NCBI GenBank assembly: GCA_003049435.1
Contig: PYSQ01000051.1
Location: 41,405 to 105,404 of the forward strand
DNA length: 64,000 nt
Source: Nakataea oryzae
Lineage: Eukaryota > Ascomycota > Sordariomycetes > Magnaporthales > Magnaporthaceae
Reading direction: 5' to 3'
Below the pieces are notes generated by a model, which was given only the letters and a program-made list of their open reading frames with translations, did no database searches and had not been told where the DNA came from. Below are positions 21,801-33,681 of this stretch, one piece after another (the stretch's first letter is position 1; every line of letters starts with the position of its first letter). The position numbers were made by a program, and so were the translations under genes.

Positions 21801-24128
21801 TAAAGGGGCGGAGATGATACCTTCTGATCCAGTGTGCTTCTAATGGAAACTTCCTGTAGCAGAACTTTCTCGTTTTTCCTTGCTAGCTCTCCGGGATCAA
21901 GGCCGACCCGCAAGCAGAGATCGATCCAGCTGGAACGAGGCACTAGCTCGGAGCGGGCCAGAACGAGCAGCGAACAAAGCTGGGCTTCCAGGGCCGGACG
22001 TTCGGTAACTTCGGCGGCACCTTCTGGGAGCTCTCGAGGAGGCAGGCATATCGACCTCAGGATCAGATTCAAGTGGGTATTATCGGCTTTTGCGAGAGTA
22101 GCCGCGCTGTCCTTGTCCCCCTCCTCTCCATCATTTAGCCAGCACCAAATGCCACTAACCAGGGCGTTCGATACTTTTTTGGGGTTGCGCAGATATAAAT
22201 CGGATATTTGCTGGCAGACCTCCTTGCGGACTTGAGAGGAGGTGGTGGCCGATGACACGAGATAAATCAAGGCCTGAGACCAAGCCAAGGATATGTTGGA
22301 ATCCCCGTCTTCCGGCAGTTCGCTCATCACCGCCATTAATGCGCGGCAGAGCCACCTGAGGTCATCTTCAGATGCCAGCTTGCTATAAAGCCGAGGGGTC
22401 AGCAGGAACGAGGGCTTGGGCTCGGTAACAAGGCAGTGCTTTGATATCGAAAACTTCTTCGAGAGCACCTCCAGAGGCCCGCCGGCGTCGCCATCGAACA
22501 CCAGCGGAGCAACGCTACATGTTATGTAGGCTCCGGTGATTAGTCCACTCTGAGATGACGTGAGGGGATTGGCAACTGCGTCGGTGTATGTCTCAAAGAG
22601 CATGGGCATGATCCCCTCAATGGCCTTGCGCGCTGGTGCCGAGAGCGGCGTTGTTTTGGAGAAATCCAGCAGCAGTTCACCTGCAGCCAGAACCCAGAGC
22701 TTCCTTGAGGCGGGCTTCTTGTCCGCAAGACCCTTCTTGAACGCATCGATAGCTGCGGCAGGGATATCAGTCCCAGACCTGAGGATGGTCTTGGCAGACT
22801 CTGTGAGTGCTGAAGTTTCTGCAGCGAGAGCAGGTTCATTTCCTTCCTTTCCGGCGACGACTGGGAGTGCAATGCAGATCTTGGCCGCGTTGGCCTCGGT
22901 TTTGGAGAGTACCATGAGCATCTCGGAATGAATGGCCCTCTGGTCGGCAGACGCTACCTTGCTTCCTTTCAAGGGGGTTGCAATTTCGTCGGTGGCCTTG
23001 CCCAGTGCCTCTGTGTCGCCAGCGCGCGAAACGGTCTTCTTGAAAGCCGCAAGAGCACCGCTACGAATTGCTGCATTGGTGGATTTTGTGTTTGAGAGAA
23101 GAGGTTTCAGGAGGTTGTTGCTGAGGATACCTGACAGGTCGTACTCAGCCGGAAGGGCATCGATTAGGGGCGTGATCAGATCATTCAGGACGATCTCGGG
23201 CGCTCGGAGCAGTCCTTTTTCCAGGGAAGGGACAATCTCTTTTCCGAGCTCATCAAGCGTAAGAAACGAGTGGAAGAAGTCGTAGAGGCCCTCAGCCAAG
23301 TGCTTCGGCACCGGCGTTCTCGAGCCGATAATCTCCCGAGTGTAGAAACCAAAATACTGAGACTTGAGCTTCTCCAAGATCGGTTTGGCATAGTCCTTGC
23401 GGGCACAGACACCTGCAACAACTCCAAGGATGACAGAATACTTGGCCGTAGGCTGCGCCCCTTTGGTGGCTAACAGCTGCACCGCATCTGTAATGGCCTG
23501 CTCACGCGTCGACTCGAAAGACGCAATCTTTCTGAAGGCGCGCCTGGTTATGACCAGGGCGGAGTGGCCGACATGCTTGTTGAACGGGGATTGGAGACAC
23601 CGCTCCAGACAATCGGCGGAGGCTAGTATCAAGTCCTTGCCAAGCGACGCCCAGAGAGCCGTCCCTGCCAGGTTCTCAATGAGCAAGCTGCACCACTCGA
23701 GAAGGACAAAGGCATTGCTTGGAGCTATGGTAGGCTTTTGCGCCTCGCGCTTTATGGCTGCAACGAGAGCCGTGAGAAGTTTCTCGTTACCCTTCTGGGA
23801 GAACAGGACCAGGCAGCGCTGGACGGCTCGGCGGGATAGACGGTCGTGGTAGGAGGCGTGAGTTAGGAAGAGGAGCGGGAGCAGCTTGGACTGGGTTGTC
23901 TGGTCGAGAGCTGATCGTAAAAAAAGAAAAAATGTCAGACAGGCGGTCGTGGCGATAGAGTATCAAAGGTCAAGGTGGGCGGGCAAGGCTACCATCCTGC
24001 GAGAGCTTGTCCTCTACGAGACGCAGCTGGGTGGTGCGCGCTGTCGTCGAAGAGGAGAGCAGGGCTTGTTTTGTGGCGGAGAGGTCGATCGAACCTGCAG
24101 CCTCGCCATTCACTGCGTCTTCAGACAT
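15851..24128 (-). CDS. GCN1: GCN1, HEAT-repeat activator of the GCN2 kinase, 2678 aa
   Basis: Exons: 24128-23993, 23910-21821, 21741-16486, 16405-15851 (8037 nt). Introns are 82 nt (GTAGCC...ATCAG), 79 nt (GTATCA...AACAG) and 80 nt (GTAAGT...TACAG). The protein is built almost wholly of HEAT repeats. The central part (for example GRLFEPYVIQIVPQLLAGFGDANANVRDAA and KKGACDLLGAMAYLDPQQL) matches the eEF3-like region. The later part, with VGDLLFNLTGVSAN, corresponds to the region that binds the RWD domain of GCN2. GCN1 works on ribosomes with GCN20 to pass the uncharged-tRNA or stalling signal to GCN2, which phosphorylates eIF2alpha. Length equals the yeast and Neurospora size. The 21742-21820 acceptor was placed at ACAACAG because the nearer GACAG would break the frame. 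The gene shares a 751-bp upstream region with the helicase. Confidence 0.95.
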
Positions 24129-24879
24129 GATTGCTTCAGGAAGCAGCTCGCGGGCATGACGAGAGCCTTTGCGACAAGACCGGTTGGACTGTATAGGCGC
24201 GCAGGCAAGTTACGAGCAGTCGTGTGAGGCAATACAATTTGATCAAATGCGAAGTGGTTGCAGACCTTGCTGTCGTTGCTTCTGCTGCTTGTCTGCCCGC
24301 CTTGCGACCACCCCACAGTCAAAGCTGCGATTTTCGACTGCAGCACGCACAGCAAGAACCCCCCCGCTGTCCTGTCCCGCCATAGTGACAGTGCAGTGGT
24401 TGCCGTGGTGGGGTATAGGACGTGTTAGGCAGGCGGTGTGGAAATTTGCGGAAGCAGGGGGGGCCAGTTCAATCCAGGGACCACCGACCGCCCGCAGAGT
24501 CGTCCCAGTGGAGAGCTGCCCGAAACGTCACTGGTCGTTTGGCGCGTCACAAATTCAGGCTCGTCCCTCTCCAAGCTTCCACTGCATCGGGCTTGTTGAA
24601 CAAATCCGATCCATCTCATCTCAGCAACAGTCCATCCGAAAGAGAGCGAAGAAATAACCGCCATCCAACGCAAGCAGAAAACAGCCCTCAAAACACATCG
24701 CGAAAAAGTCGCATACCGCAGAATATACCAGGCCACGCGCCCATTTGCTTCGCCTGCATATCACTACCTACATGTCTATCTAGAGACCTCGTCCATTTCT
24801 TTCCCTGTGCTGGATACTGGCACTGGCACTGGCTCTTGCTTAGTTTTTTTTGCTGTCGATCGCGGGGAGGAAGAGAGAA
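24129..24879. promoter_or_regulatory. Divergent promoter region of GCN1 and the RNA helicase
   Basis: These 751 bp separate the ATG codons of two divergently transcribed translation-related genes. I see no TATA box of note and no coding potential. The helicase side has an AC-rich, T-poor stretch (about 24590-24720), then pyrimidine-rich sequence before the ATG. Confidence 0.5.
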
Positions 24880-27800
24880 ATGGCTGGCAACAAGAAAAAG
24901 AAGAAGCCGGCGGCCAACAACCGGGGATTCGCCACAACATCCATTGCCTCGAAGCCTAGGGTTGCAGACCCCGCTGAAGCTGGTGACGCCGCAGGCAATT
25001 CCAAGCCTGAGAGCGCCCCTCCCACCACGGCAGGAGCTACCCCACAAGCCGTCGGCACGGGCGATGCGAGCTCATTAGCACCAAATGCGGCAGGACAGGG
25101 GCAGCAGCTGAGCCCCGAAGAGTTTGAAAAACAGCTCGAGGAATCAGAGCTCCAGCTCCTCGTCGACAAGCACGCCGCCAAGGTTCGCCGTGATGCCCAG
25201 CGTCAGCGCACCAGGCTAGAGACGGACCGTCGGCTCCTCCGCGGCCAGGCCGAGTCGCTGAACACGCGAAAATGGCTGCCGCCTGAGATCATGGAACAGC
25301 TTCTTGACCTCATCAAAGCCGAGAGCCGCTTTGGAAACTCGGGCATAGGCTCCGAGTCCTCTTCGAACGGCAAGTTGCCATCCGAGGAGGACTTGATCGT
25401 GCGGCTATGGACTCTGCAGGAGACGCTAGGCGGCGCCGGGTTCCCCGCAGAGAAAATACGGCCTCTCTTCGAGCACATCTTGGATATCGCCCCCAGCATC
25501 GCGCCTGTCAAGGGCGATTCTATATGGGGACTGGATGAGGCCATGGCGTGGTTCGCGCGTGAATGCGGCAACGATGAACTGCCCGGCTATGAGAAACCGA
25601 CGCGGACGGGGGGCAAGTCGACCACAGGCAAGTCGATACCGCTCCGAGGCGTATAAACGCACCGAGTAGCGCCGCTTTATCCGCTTTATGGGCCACCAAC
25701 CTCCCTTCTGATGCACCCGCCCTGCCTAGGTACCGATCTAGGGATAGGGCCGGGCGTATCCTTGCTGTCACTCAAAGTACCCATGTCCTAACGTTCCAGA
25801 GATTATAGACACCCCTTTCGACACCCCCCTGCCATCTGGGGCGTCAACCCCACGGCTGTTGGAGGTAGAAGATAAGCAGAAGCGGCGGAAAGGTCGCGCA
25901 TCGACGGACAAGTCTCCTCGTGCATCCTCGCCGAGAAGGACTGCCGTGACCTACGATAGTGACATTGAACCCGACGAGCTTGTGCCCCAGTACCTGGACG
26001 CCCGGGCCAAGCTTTTCGTCCTGCAGCGGCCGCTGTTGGGTGCGCCGAAGGAAAGGTCCAAGGGCCTCGATGCCGGCTCAGGTCAAGGTGCCAAAGACGA
26101 CTTGGAGGTGGCGCGGCTCAAGGCCAAGCTTGCAAAGATCGAAAGCGACATTCTTTTCGAGAAGGATGCAGCTGACATGCAGTGGCGGGAGAACAAGCTG
26201 GTTCTCGAGAAGGAATACGCTGCCAACAAGAAGCGGCAAGATGATGAGGCTGCGGCTGCCGCCGAGGAGGAGCGTAAGGCAGCTAGAAGCCAGTCTGCCG
26301 AGGATGAAATCGCTCGCGAAGCGGAGAGGATGGCCGCGGAGGTTCTCGCGCAAGCCAGCGAGGATGAAGATGGGGCCCTTGCTGATCTCTTTGCGAGCCT
26401 GCCGGTGACGGAGGTTGATCCCACCACTGGGAAGTCGAGCACTGTTATCAACGGCGCTGACGGAATTAAGCTGAAGGTCCGGGACTTTGGGAAGTGGACT
26501 GGCTTGAGTCCCATGAGGGCGCTGGAGGAAGCATGCCGTGCCAAGGATTCAGGGGCCAAGATTTCCTACAAGGCTGTCTCGGATGCATCTTTTGCGCACC
26601 GTCACCTTGTCCATGTTGTCTGGAGCAAACCACAAGAGGCGCTCTCGACGACCGACATCCCCGATGTCGAGGTCGAGACGTACCCGACACAGTTTGTGGC
26701 GAAAATGAAGTCGGTCGCAACTCCAGAGAAACAGCAGTCCGAGGCCTTTATCGCTACCTTAGCCTTGTTTCTGGTATCCGGGTCAACAGCCAAGGAAGAG
26801 AAGGCGTCGATGAGGCTGCCTGCCGTCTGGCGCGATCTGTGGGCCGAACTTTCGGAGATGAAGAAGAGCAAGGCTGATGCGGCCGATCGGGAAGTTGTCA
26901 AGGATCTACGGGACCTTGTGCGGAGGCGACAGGACCGGGAGCTGGAGGACGGAGTTATTCTCCAGGGGGCCTTCCGTGGCCGAGGGGCGAGGGCTGCGGT
27001 GGCAGACTCGGCCGAGAACTCTGATCAGGACCGTGCAAAGGTAGTGGCTGCCGGGCCCGAGTACTACCAGAAGATCTGGCATGAAAAGTGCAGCACCCCC
27101 AGGTTTCAGACGATGCTGCAGTCGCGGATGCAGCTGCCCATGTGGGGTTTCCGCGAGCAGGTCCTGTCGGCAGTGGACCAGCAACAGGTCATCATCGTGT
27201 GCGGCGAGACGGGGTGTGGCAAGAGCACACAAGTGCCCTCGTTTCTTCTGGAGCACCAGCTGGCCCAGGGGAAGCCGTGCAAGGTCTACTGCGCGCAGCC
27301 CCGGCGTATCTCTGCCGTGTCACTGGCGCGTCGCGTCAGCGAGGAGCTCGGCGAAGGCCGGAACGACCTGGGCACCCCGCGCTCCCTCGTGGGCTACTCG
27401 ATCCGCCTCGAGGCAAACACGTCCCGGGAGACGCGGCTGGTGTATTCGACAACGGGAATCATCATGCGCATGCTCGAGAGCTCCAACGACCTCCGAGACA
27501 TAACCCACCTCGTGCTGGACGAGGTCCACGAGCGCTCCATCGACAGCGACTTCCTGCTCATCGTGCTCAAGAAGCTGTTGGTGCGGCGCAAGGACCTCAA
27601 GGTCGTGCTCATGTCGGCCACAGTCGATGCCGAGCGTTTCTCAAAGTATCTCGGTGGGGCGCCGGTGCTGAACGTGCCTGGTCGCACATTCCCCGTCCGG
27701 GTCAGCTACCTGGAGGACGCCGTCGAGCTGACGGGCTACACTGTCGACCAGCAGAGCAAGATGCGCATGACGGACCTGGATGATGATGCCCCGGACGCCG

Positions 27801-29762
27801 AGCCAGAGAACTCGACCAAGCCCGAGCTGCTCAAAACGCTCAAGCATTATTCCAAGGGTACCCGCAACACGCTGTCGCAGATGGACGAGTACCAGATCGA
27901 GTTTGATCTGATTGTGCAGCTGATCTCGCGTATCGCAACCGACCCCAACTATGAGCAGTTCAGCAAGGCAATTCTAGTATTCCTGCCCGGGTTTGCCGAG
28001 ATCCGCCAGCTCAACGACCTACTGCTCGGCGACCGCTTCTTTTCTGACAACTGGCTCGTCTATCCACTTCACTCGAGCATCGCAACCGAGGAGCAGGAGG
28101 CTGCATTCCTCGTCCCACCGCCCGGGCTCCGCAAGATAGTGCTCGCGACCAATATTGCCGAGACGGGCATCACGATTCCAGACGTCACCTGCGTCATCGA
28201 CACAGGAAAGCACCGTGAAATGCGCTTCGACGAGCGCCGGCAAATGTCGCGTCTGATCGACACCTTCATCTCGCGGGCCAATGCGAAGCAGCGCCGCGGT
28301 CGTGCTGGCCGTGTCCAGGAGGGCCTCTGCTTCCACATGTTTACCAAGTATCGGCACGACTCCATCATGGCCGACCAGCAGACTCCCGAAATGCTCCGAC
28401 TTTCGCTGCAGGACCTGGCGATTCGCGTCAAGATCTGCAAGATCGGAGGCATCGAGGAGACATTGAGCGAGGCGCTCGACCCTCCCTCGTCAAAGAACAT
28501 CAGGCGGGCGGTCGACGCGCTTGTTGATGTCCGCGCTCTTACGCAGAGTGAGGAACTGACGCCGCTAGGAAACCAGCTTGCACGGCTGCCCCTGGACGTG
28601 TTTCTCGGGAAGCTGATCTTGCTCGGCACAATATTCAAGTGCCTCGACATGGCCATTACTGTTGCAGCCATCCTGTCGGCAAAGTCGCCGTTTGTTGCAC
28701 CCTTTGGCCAGCGGGCGCAGGCTGACAACGCGCGCCAGTCCTTCCGGCGTGGCGACTCGGATGTGTTGACAGTGTACAACGCGTACCTCTCCTGGAAGCG
28801 GGTCTGCCAGGCGGCGACGAGCAACGGCGGCCAGGAGTTCCAGTACTGCCGGAAGAACTTCCTCAGCCCGCAAACGCTGGCCAACATCGAGGACCTCAAG
28901 GGCCAGCTGCTGGTGTCGCTTGTGGACTCGCGGTTCCTGTCGCTGACGGATGAAGAGAGAAAGAACCTGAGACAGCTCCGGTACTCATCTAGCGGCAACC
29001 GACGCCGCAAGCAGGTCTTCTTTGAGATGCCGCAGCGTGTAAACGTCAACAGTGACAACGATACTATATGGCAGTCGGTAATCGCCTGGAGTTTCTATCC
29101 AAAGCTGCTCGTAAGAGACGTGGCCGGCGGCAAGGGCCTGCGCAACGTTGGAAACAACCAGACCATCAGCCTCCACCGGTCGAGCGTCAACAAGGGCCAC
29201 AACGAGCTCAGGTGGTTGTCGTACTACAACATCATGCAATCAACAAAATCGTAAGCCTCCAACCTCTGAAATAACTCCAGGGACTTGCAACAACCACGGA
29301 GCCAAAGCACACGTTACTTTAGATGGTGGCTGATTGAAAAAAAAACTGCCCTTGATGTCTCTTCTTAGGTTCCTCAACGCGCACGAGACTACAGCTGTCG
29401 AGGCCTTCCCGATTGCGCTTCTCTGTGGCGACGTTCGATGCGACGTAAGATTTGCTCTCAACCTTTGTGCACACACCTTGTATGTCATTTTTCTGCGAGA
29501 GCTGACCCGTTACGTCTCGGAAAAGATGTACTCAGGTGTCTTCGTCATGGATGGCAACCGAGCACGTTTCACCGCGCCCGACTGGAAGACGGTGTTGGCG
29601 ATCAAGGCGCTCCGGGCGCGGCTACGAGAACTACTCACGCGTTCATTCAAGAACCCAGGCAAACTCCCGACTCCGCAACACGAAAAGTGGCTCGACATGT
29701 GGCAGCGTATATTCACGCAGGAGTTTACCACGCGGGATGCGGTCAAGGCTACTACAGTTTAG
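24880..29762 (+). CDS. DEAH-box RNA helicase, DHX29/DHX57/YLR419W-like, 1503 aa
   Basis: Exons: 24880-25627, 25800-29250, 29369-29444, 29526-29762 (4512 nt). The N-terminus is Lys-rich (MAGNKKKKKPAANN), followed by coiled helices. Helicase motifs run in order: I GETGCGKSTQ at about 718, II DEVHERS at about 823, III SAT at about 855, VI QRRGRAGRVQ at about 1080. HA2/OB-fold sequence follows, ending HEKWLDMWQRIF. The last two exons restore the conserved run FLNAHETTAVEAFPIALLCG and DMYSGVFVMDGNRARF. DHX29-type proteins help 40S scanning on structured leaders; DHX57/YLR419W is less understood, and I cannot choose between them. The first intron (25628-25799) has a GC donor, CAG|GCAAGT; without splicing a TAA follows at 25654. 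Its acceptor could be 25799 or 25808, differing by three residues (EII). The other introns are 118 and 81 nt. Confidence 0.9.
25628..25799 (+). other. GC-AG intron with two possible acceptors in the helicase gene
   Basis: The donor is CAG|GCAAGT, a perfect GC-donor consensus. The branch-like CTAAC lies near 25789-25793. Acceptors CCAG (25799) and TATAG (25808) are both in frame and 9 nt apart. The nearby GT sites at 25617, 25632 and 25651 give wrong phases. Confidence 0.75.
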
Positions 29763-30107
29763 TGGCACCAAGCCAACTCGAGCCTAGTTGTTGACACTTT
29801 ATATGAAGCGCCTTGATACTGTGCCATGGCTTTGCGAAACGGGAGACATACGAGGACTACGTGGTTCAGATGTTCTATGGGTGCGCCAATAATCTTTTGA
29901 CGACGGAATGATTAAGCTACTAGAAGGCGAAGATGTAAGGAAGGAGGGTTTTCCTTGGAGGCAAAACCCGGCTGCCTTCCTGTTCATGAATAGTCAATCT
30001 CTTCTAGGCGACTACTGAAAGCCTCTATTTGGGATTCTGATTCTACCTTACCCGAGATCTATCGAGGACTACGGCGAGCACACCGAGAAAGAGGGGATAG
30101 AAAAGCC
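29763..30107. other. Convergent intergenic spacer between helicase and IDO
   Basis: 345 bp between two stop codons of convergent genes, presumably both 3' UTRs. No coding signal seen. Confidence 0.6.
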
Positions 30108-31697
30108 TCAGTAGTTGCAGATACCGCCAACCTCATCCTCCATGGTCCAAATCCCAGCGAGACCATTAACCTTGACCTGCTCCGTCTCGGCCCCGACGGC
30201 AAAATCATCGTCTTGTTTGCCAAGGAAGAAGTCGCCGTTGCCGTTTCCGTCGGGCCGAGCAGCGCGGCTCATGAAGCGACGGGTCCACTGCTCGACGGCC
30301 GGCTCGCCCGTCTCGTCGCGGGCCTGTTTCAAGAAGGCGATGAGAGCAGTTCCACCCGTGCCCTTGAGGCTTTTCTTGTCGGCGCTTGCTGGCTCCGTCG
30401 GAGTGTCAAGGGCGATGCCTCGGGGGCCTCCGCCACGGGTCGCAGTGGCCGTGGCCGCCACCCGCGATGCCGTGGCAAGGTTGACGACGCGGCGGGCAGC
30501 CTCGGGGCTGCGGGAGCGGCTGCGGGCGCGGACCTCGCGCGAGGGCACGACGATGTAGCGCGTCACTATGGCGATGTGGCGGTCGCGCATGGCGCTGAGC
30601 ATAGACAGGCAGGCGTCGTAGGCGAGACCCAGAGGGCGGTTCTTGGCGCTGTGGCGATCCACAAAGGCGCGAATGTTGGCCACGGCACTCACGTCGGCCA
30701 GGAAGCGCGCGTGCGGGCCAGGCATGTAGCGCCACATCTCCCTGATGAAGTTGTGCCGCGGTTGGGGGTCGGCCGGGGCAGGTTGGCGGCCCCGGGGTTG
30801 CTCGGGGCCGTGCCGGCCGTGCTTGGGCGGGGGCTTGTCACCCGTGGGCCGATGCTCAATACCAAGGACGATGTCGAAGAATTGGATGATGCTGCTCTGG
30901 GCGTTGCTGCCTCCGCTGTACTGGCGGTACTCGTCGACGCCGGAGCCGTCCTCATAGATGACGCCGTGGGGCAGGCCAGCATCAGCCATGTTCTTGCTAC
31001 CGGCCAGAAAGGGGCGGATGCGGTGGTAGAAGATTGTGGGGTCGCAGCTCTCGTGCATGCGCGCGAGCAGCGTCCCGAGCTCGTCGAGGCACTCGGCAAA
31101 CGCGCGCAGGCAGCGAGTGACGGTGTCTGCATCGCCACGGCGGACGGCAGCTATGGCCTCGAGCATGATGGAGATGGTGGGAGCGCCGCGAGCCTCAATG
31201 GCAACCGACACCAGGTAGAACCATGACTCGTCCAGAGATCCGGTGAAGGTTGTGAGGGTTGCGAGGTTATCGAGGCTGTCGATGGGCTCGTCGACAAATA
31301 GCGGCTTGAAGTTCCACAGGCAGAGGCCGGCATAGGTTGCGACAGGCGGCAGCTCGAGATGCTCGGCGATCTGCAGCAGGGGCACTGCAAGCGGGGCAGG
31401 CAGGCGATCCGAGGGGCTATCACCGCCCCAGATATAGCCATGGGCCATGAAGGACAGGATCGAGTAGGCCCTCCGCCATTCTGAGTCGTGTTCCAGACCA
31501 ATGGTGGAGAGGACAGGGAGGCGATCCACGACAGCCCTCAGGCGCTTGCTGAGGATCAGGGCCTGCAGGTTGGCGGCGATGGCCTCCCACTTGTTGTAGT
31601 AGGGGTCCGGAAGCCTCGTCAGGGGCAGGACGTCAGGCAAGAATCCATGTGTTGGAGAAATTCCATAGTCGGCGAGGATTGGGACCGGAGGCAGCAT
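30108..31697 (-). CDS. Indoleamine 2,3-dioxygenase (BNA2/IDO family), 529 aa
   Basis: A single exon. The frame opens farther upstream, but the first ATG is at 31697. It gives MLPPVPILADYGISPTHGFLP, the usual fungal IDO beginning. IDO opens the indole ring of tryptophan with a haem cofactor, the first step of the kynurenine/NAD route. Family marks are GLCLWNFKPLF, the signature GGSNAQSS at about 262-269 followed by QFFDIVLGIEH, and MPGPHARFL with the likely proximal haem ligand at about H329. Between these lies a Pro/Gly/Arg-rich insert of about 30 residues (284-314), and the C-terminal 100 residues are also low-complexity, so the protein is longer than the usual 400-450. Fungi often have several IDO paralogues; which one this is cannot be told here. 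Confidence 0.92.
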   Translation of the reverse strand: MLPPVPILADYGISPTHGFLPDVLPLTRLPDPYYNKWEAIAANLQALILSKRLRAVVDRLPVLSTIGLEHDSEWRRAYSILSFMAHGYIWGGDSPSDRLPAPLAVPLLQIAEHLELPPVATYAGLCLWNFKPLFVDEPIDSLDNLATLTTFTGSLDESWFYLVSVAIEARGAPTISIMLEAIAAVRRGDADTVTRCLRAFAECLDELGTLLARMHESCDPTIFYHRIRPFLAGSKNMADAGLPHGVIYEDGSGVDEYRQYSGGSNAQSSIIQFFDIVLGIEHRPTGDKPPPKHGRHGPEQPRGRQPAPADPQPRHNFIREMWRYMPGPHARFLADVSAVANIRAFVDRHSAKNRPLGLAYDACLSMLSAMRDRHIAIVTRYIVVPSREVRARSRSRSPEAARRVVNLATASRVAATATATRGGGPRGIALDTPTEPASADKKSLKGTGGTALIAFLKQARDETGEPAVEQWTRRFMSRAARPDGNGNGDFFLGKQDDDFAVGAETEQVKVNGLAGIWTMEDEVGGICNY

Positions 31698-33681
31698 CGA
31701 GGATATTTGGGTTGGTTCTTGGCGGCCGAGGGCAACAGGCTGGGCTGGTTTCTGTGTTCCAACAAACGAGGGGCTCCCAGACAACGGCAGCACGGGTTGT
31801 ATGTGAACTTCTAGGGGTGGAATTTTTTTTCTTCTTTTCTCTTTCTGTTTCCTTTCAAGGCGATCTTGTCAGGCAAGTTGGCCTGGGCTTTGCGAATATG
31901 TGACAGGGCTGCTGCTGGCTTGGTCGAATTGCTACTGGTTATAGGTTGGGAGTAATAGGTATTGCCCCAAAGCCGGCGAGAGTGTGGTTGCTTCAAAGCC
32001 AACTTGGGCGGCTGGGCTGGCCCGAGAGTCGATATGACGCAAGACCCCAACGCTGGTTGGGTTCGTGTTGATCTGGTTGTGGGAAGTGACAAGTATCAAT
32101 GTGGCAAGTCAAGAAGGATGGAAAGTGGTATGATGTGACGTGACGAGGGCAAGGGCGATGTGATCGAGGGATGATGACAGTGATGGAGGGGGGCGAGAAG
32201 GTTGATGAGCGATCAAGTCCTGACGCAAGGAGTATACAGAAGTGTCCCTGAATACTCCTCAGCCGTGCGAGTGCTCGTTGGGGGCGTTCTCATAAAGGTT
32301 AGGCTGCTTGGACAGACTCGTCTTTAATGGCTCGAGGCAGACTTTGATGGAAAGGAAAAGGAGGGGAAGGCCGGTCTTGACTGAAGGAGAGCGACAAGGA
32401 GGACCCGACCTTATACTGCGGGCGCTTCCGGCAGTGGATGCGAGAAAAGGCCGAACACAACAGCGCACGGAGGGGTCGAGTTCGGATCCATGCTGCAGTT
32501 CCACATTTTGCAGCTCGTGCAAAACGAGACTAGGAGGCATCAGAGTCGCAAAGAGAGTGAGCGAGGGCGCGGCTTGGCCGCGGCAAGGGCTGGCTTGCCA
32601 GCACTCGCTGCAGTTGGCAACAAGGGGTGTGCGGGACGAGTCGGGTCGGTCTTGAGAGCGGCGGCCAGCCAATGCAGCATCCAGGCCGGCCGGGCATGTG
32701 GGGGAGGGGAGGCGAGAGTGACTGGAGGAGAGGAGGGAGGCCGCCGCGGGTGCTTGGTAATTGCCGCAACTGCCACTCTGCAAGAGACTCTGTTGAAGGG
32801 CAAGAGGGGGACAGCAGAGCAGACGGGCAAGAGAAGGCGCGACGGCCGGGCAGAGGCAGAGGCAGAGAGCTCCGACAACGGCTGGCTGGCTGGCTGGGGC
32901 ACGCGGCAAGAGGTTGCGGGCTCGAGTCCGGCATGACGAGATTCGGTTGCCTCATGCGATTCCCGCGCGGGCGTACTGCCTCGGCTGGCGATTCGATTGG
33001 TAATAGGTTAATGGCGCCGGCTGCCAGGCGCACGGGTGGCGGCTGTCGCTCAGCTCGCGTGACGAGCACCCAGGGCGCGAAACAGACAACGCTCGATAGA
33101 CCGCAGAGTCAAGCGGCCCCTCCCACGACGACTTGGGTGCCATCGAAAGACGCCTCGACCGTGGCCAACTAGCAATTTAAGCGACAGAGCCTGCGCGGCT
33201 AGCCTGTCCGGTCGCACCGGCCGCATCTCGATGTGCGGCGCAACCAAAGTTCCAAAGTTCCGTCCCCCCTTGCAGCGAGCGCGCCAAGCTCAAAGATAGT
33301 GGGGGTTTGCTGTTTTCTGGCGGCCCACAGTGGTGATTGAGATGCGGGACTGGGTACTGTAAGGTAGGTAGCAGCTGGGGCGCACGTGCGCCGCCCACGC
33401 AACTCTGGCCCCGACGCCACAGTCAAGCGGTGGTCGACAGCGCCTGGACCACTCCTGGACCCTCCCCGCCCTGCTGCTGTGGCACCTCAGCTGCAACCCA
33501 TGGGCTGCTGCTGGCTGCACCGCACCGCAGCCTCGTCATCCTGCCAAGCACAAACAACCTTGGCTGCCACGGCCAGCAAGCCCGACGACAGCGACCCCGT
33601 CCGTTTCGCACCCTGCCCGCACTCAACATGCCCCAATGACGATCCAGGGCTAGTTTCTGCCTCGCCAGGTAGCCGCCAATC
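31698..33681. other. Divergent intergenic region between IDO and VPS23
   Basis: 2.0 kb of upstream sequence shared by two divergent genes. It contains GC-rich low-complexity stretches (a GGCT tandem around 32881-32896) and a CRE-like TGACGTGA at 32136-32143. Open frames on both strands (for example 32259-32909 minus) overlap and show no domain. Long leader exons are possible but I see no evidence. Confidence 0.45.

Noticed and set aside
25651..25656. Helicase gene ending at the TAA near 25654, with a second gene starting near 25859
   Set aside because: The GC-AG intron joins the two parts in frame, and a DHX29-like N-terminus followed by the helicase core is the expected single protein.
30213..31226. 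337-codon plus-strand frame opposite IDO
   Set aside because: A mirror frame caused by GC-rich third codon positions of IDO; no features of its own.
32841..32950. Possible tRNA (T-loop-like GGCTCGAGTCC)
   Set aside because: No matching acceptor stem, D-arm or anticodon arm could be folded; the window shows no convincing tRNA.
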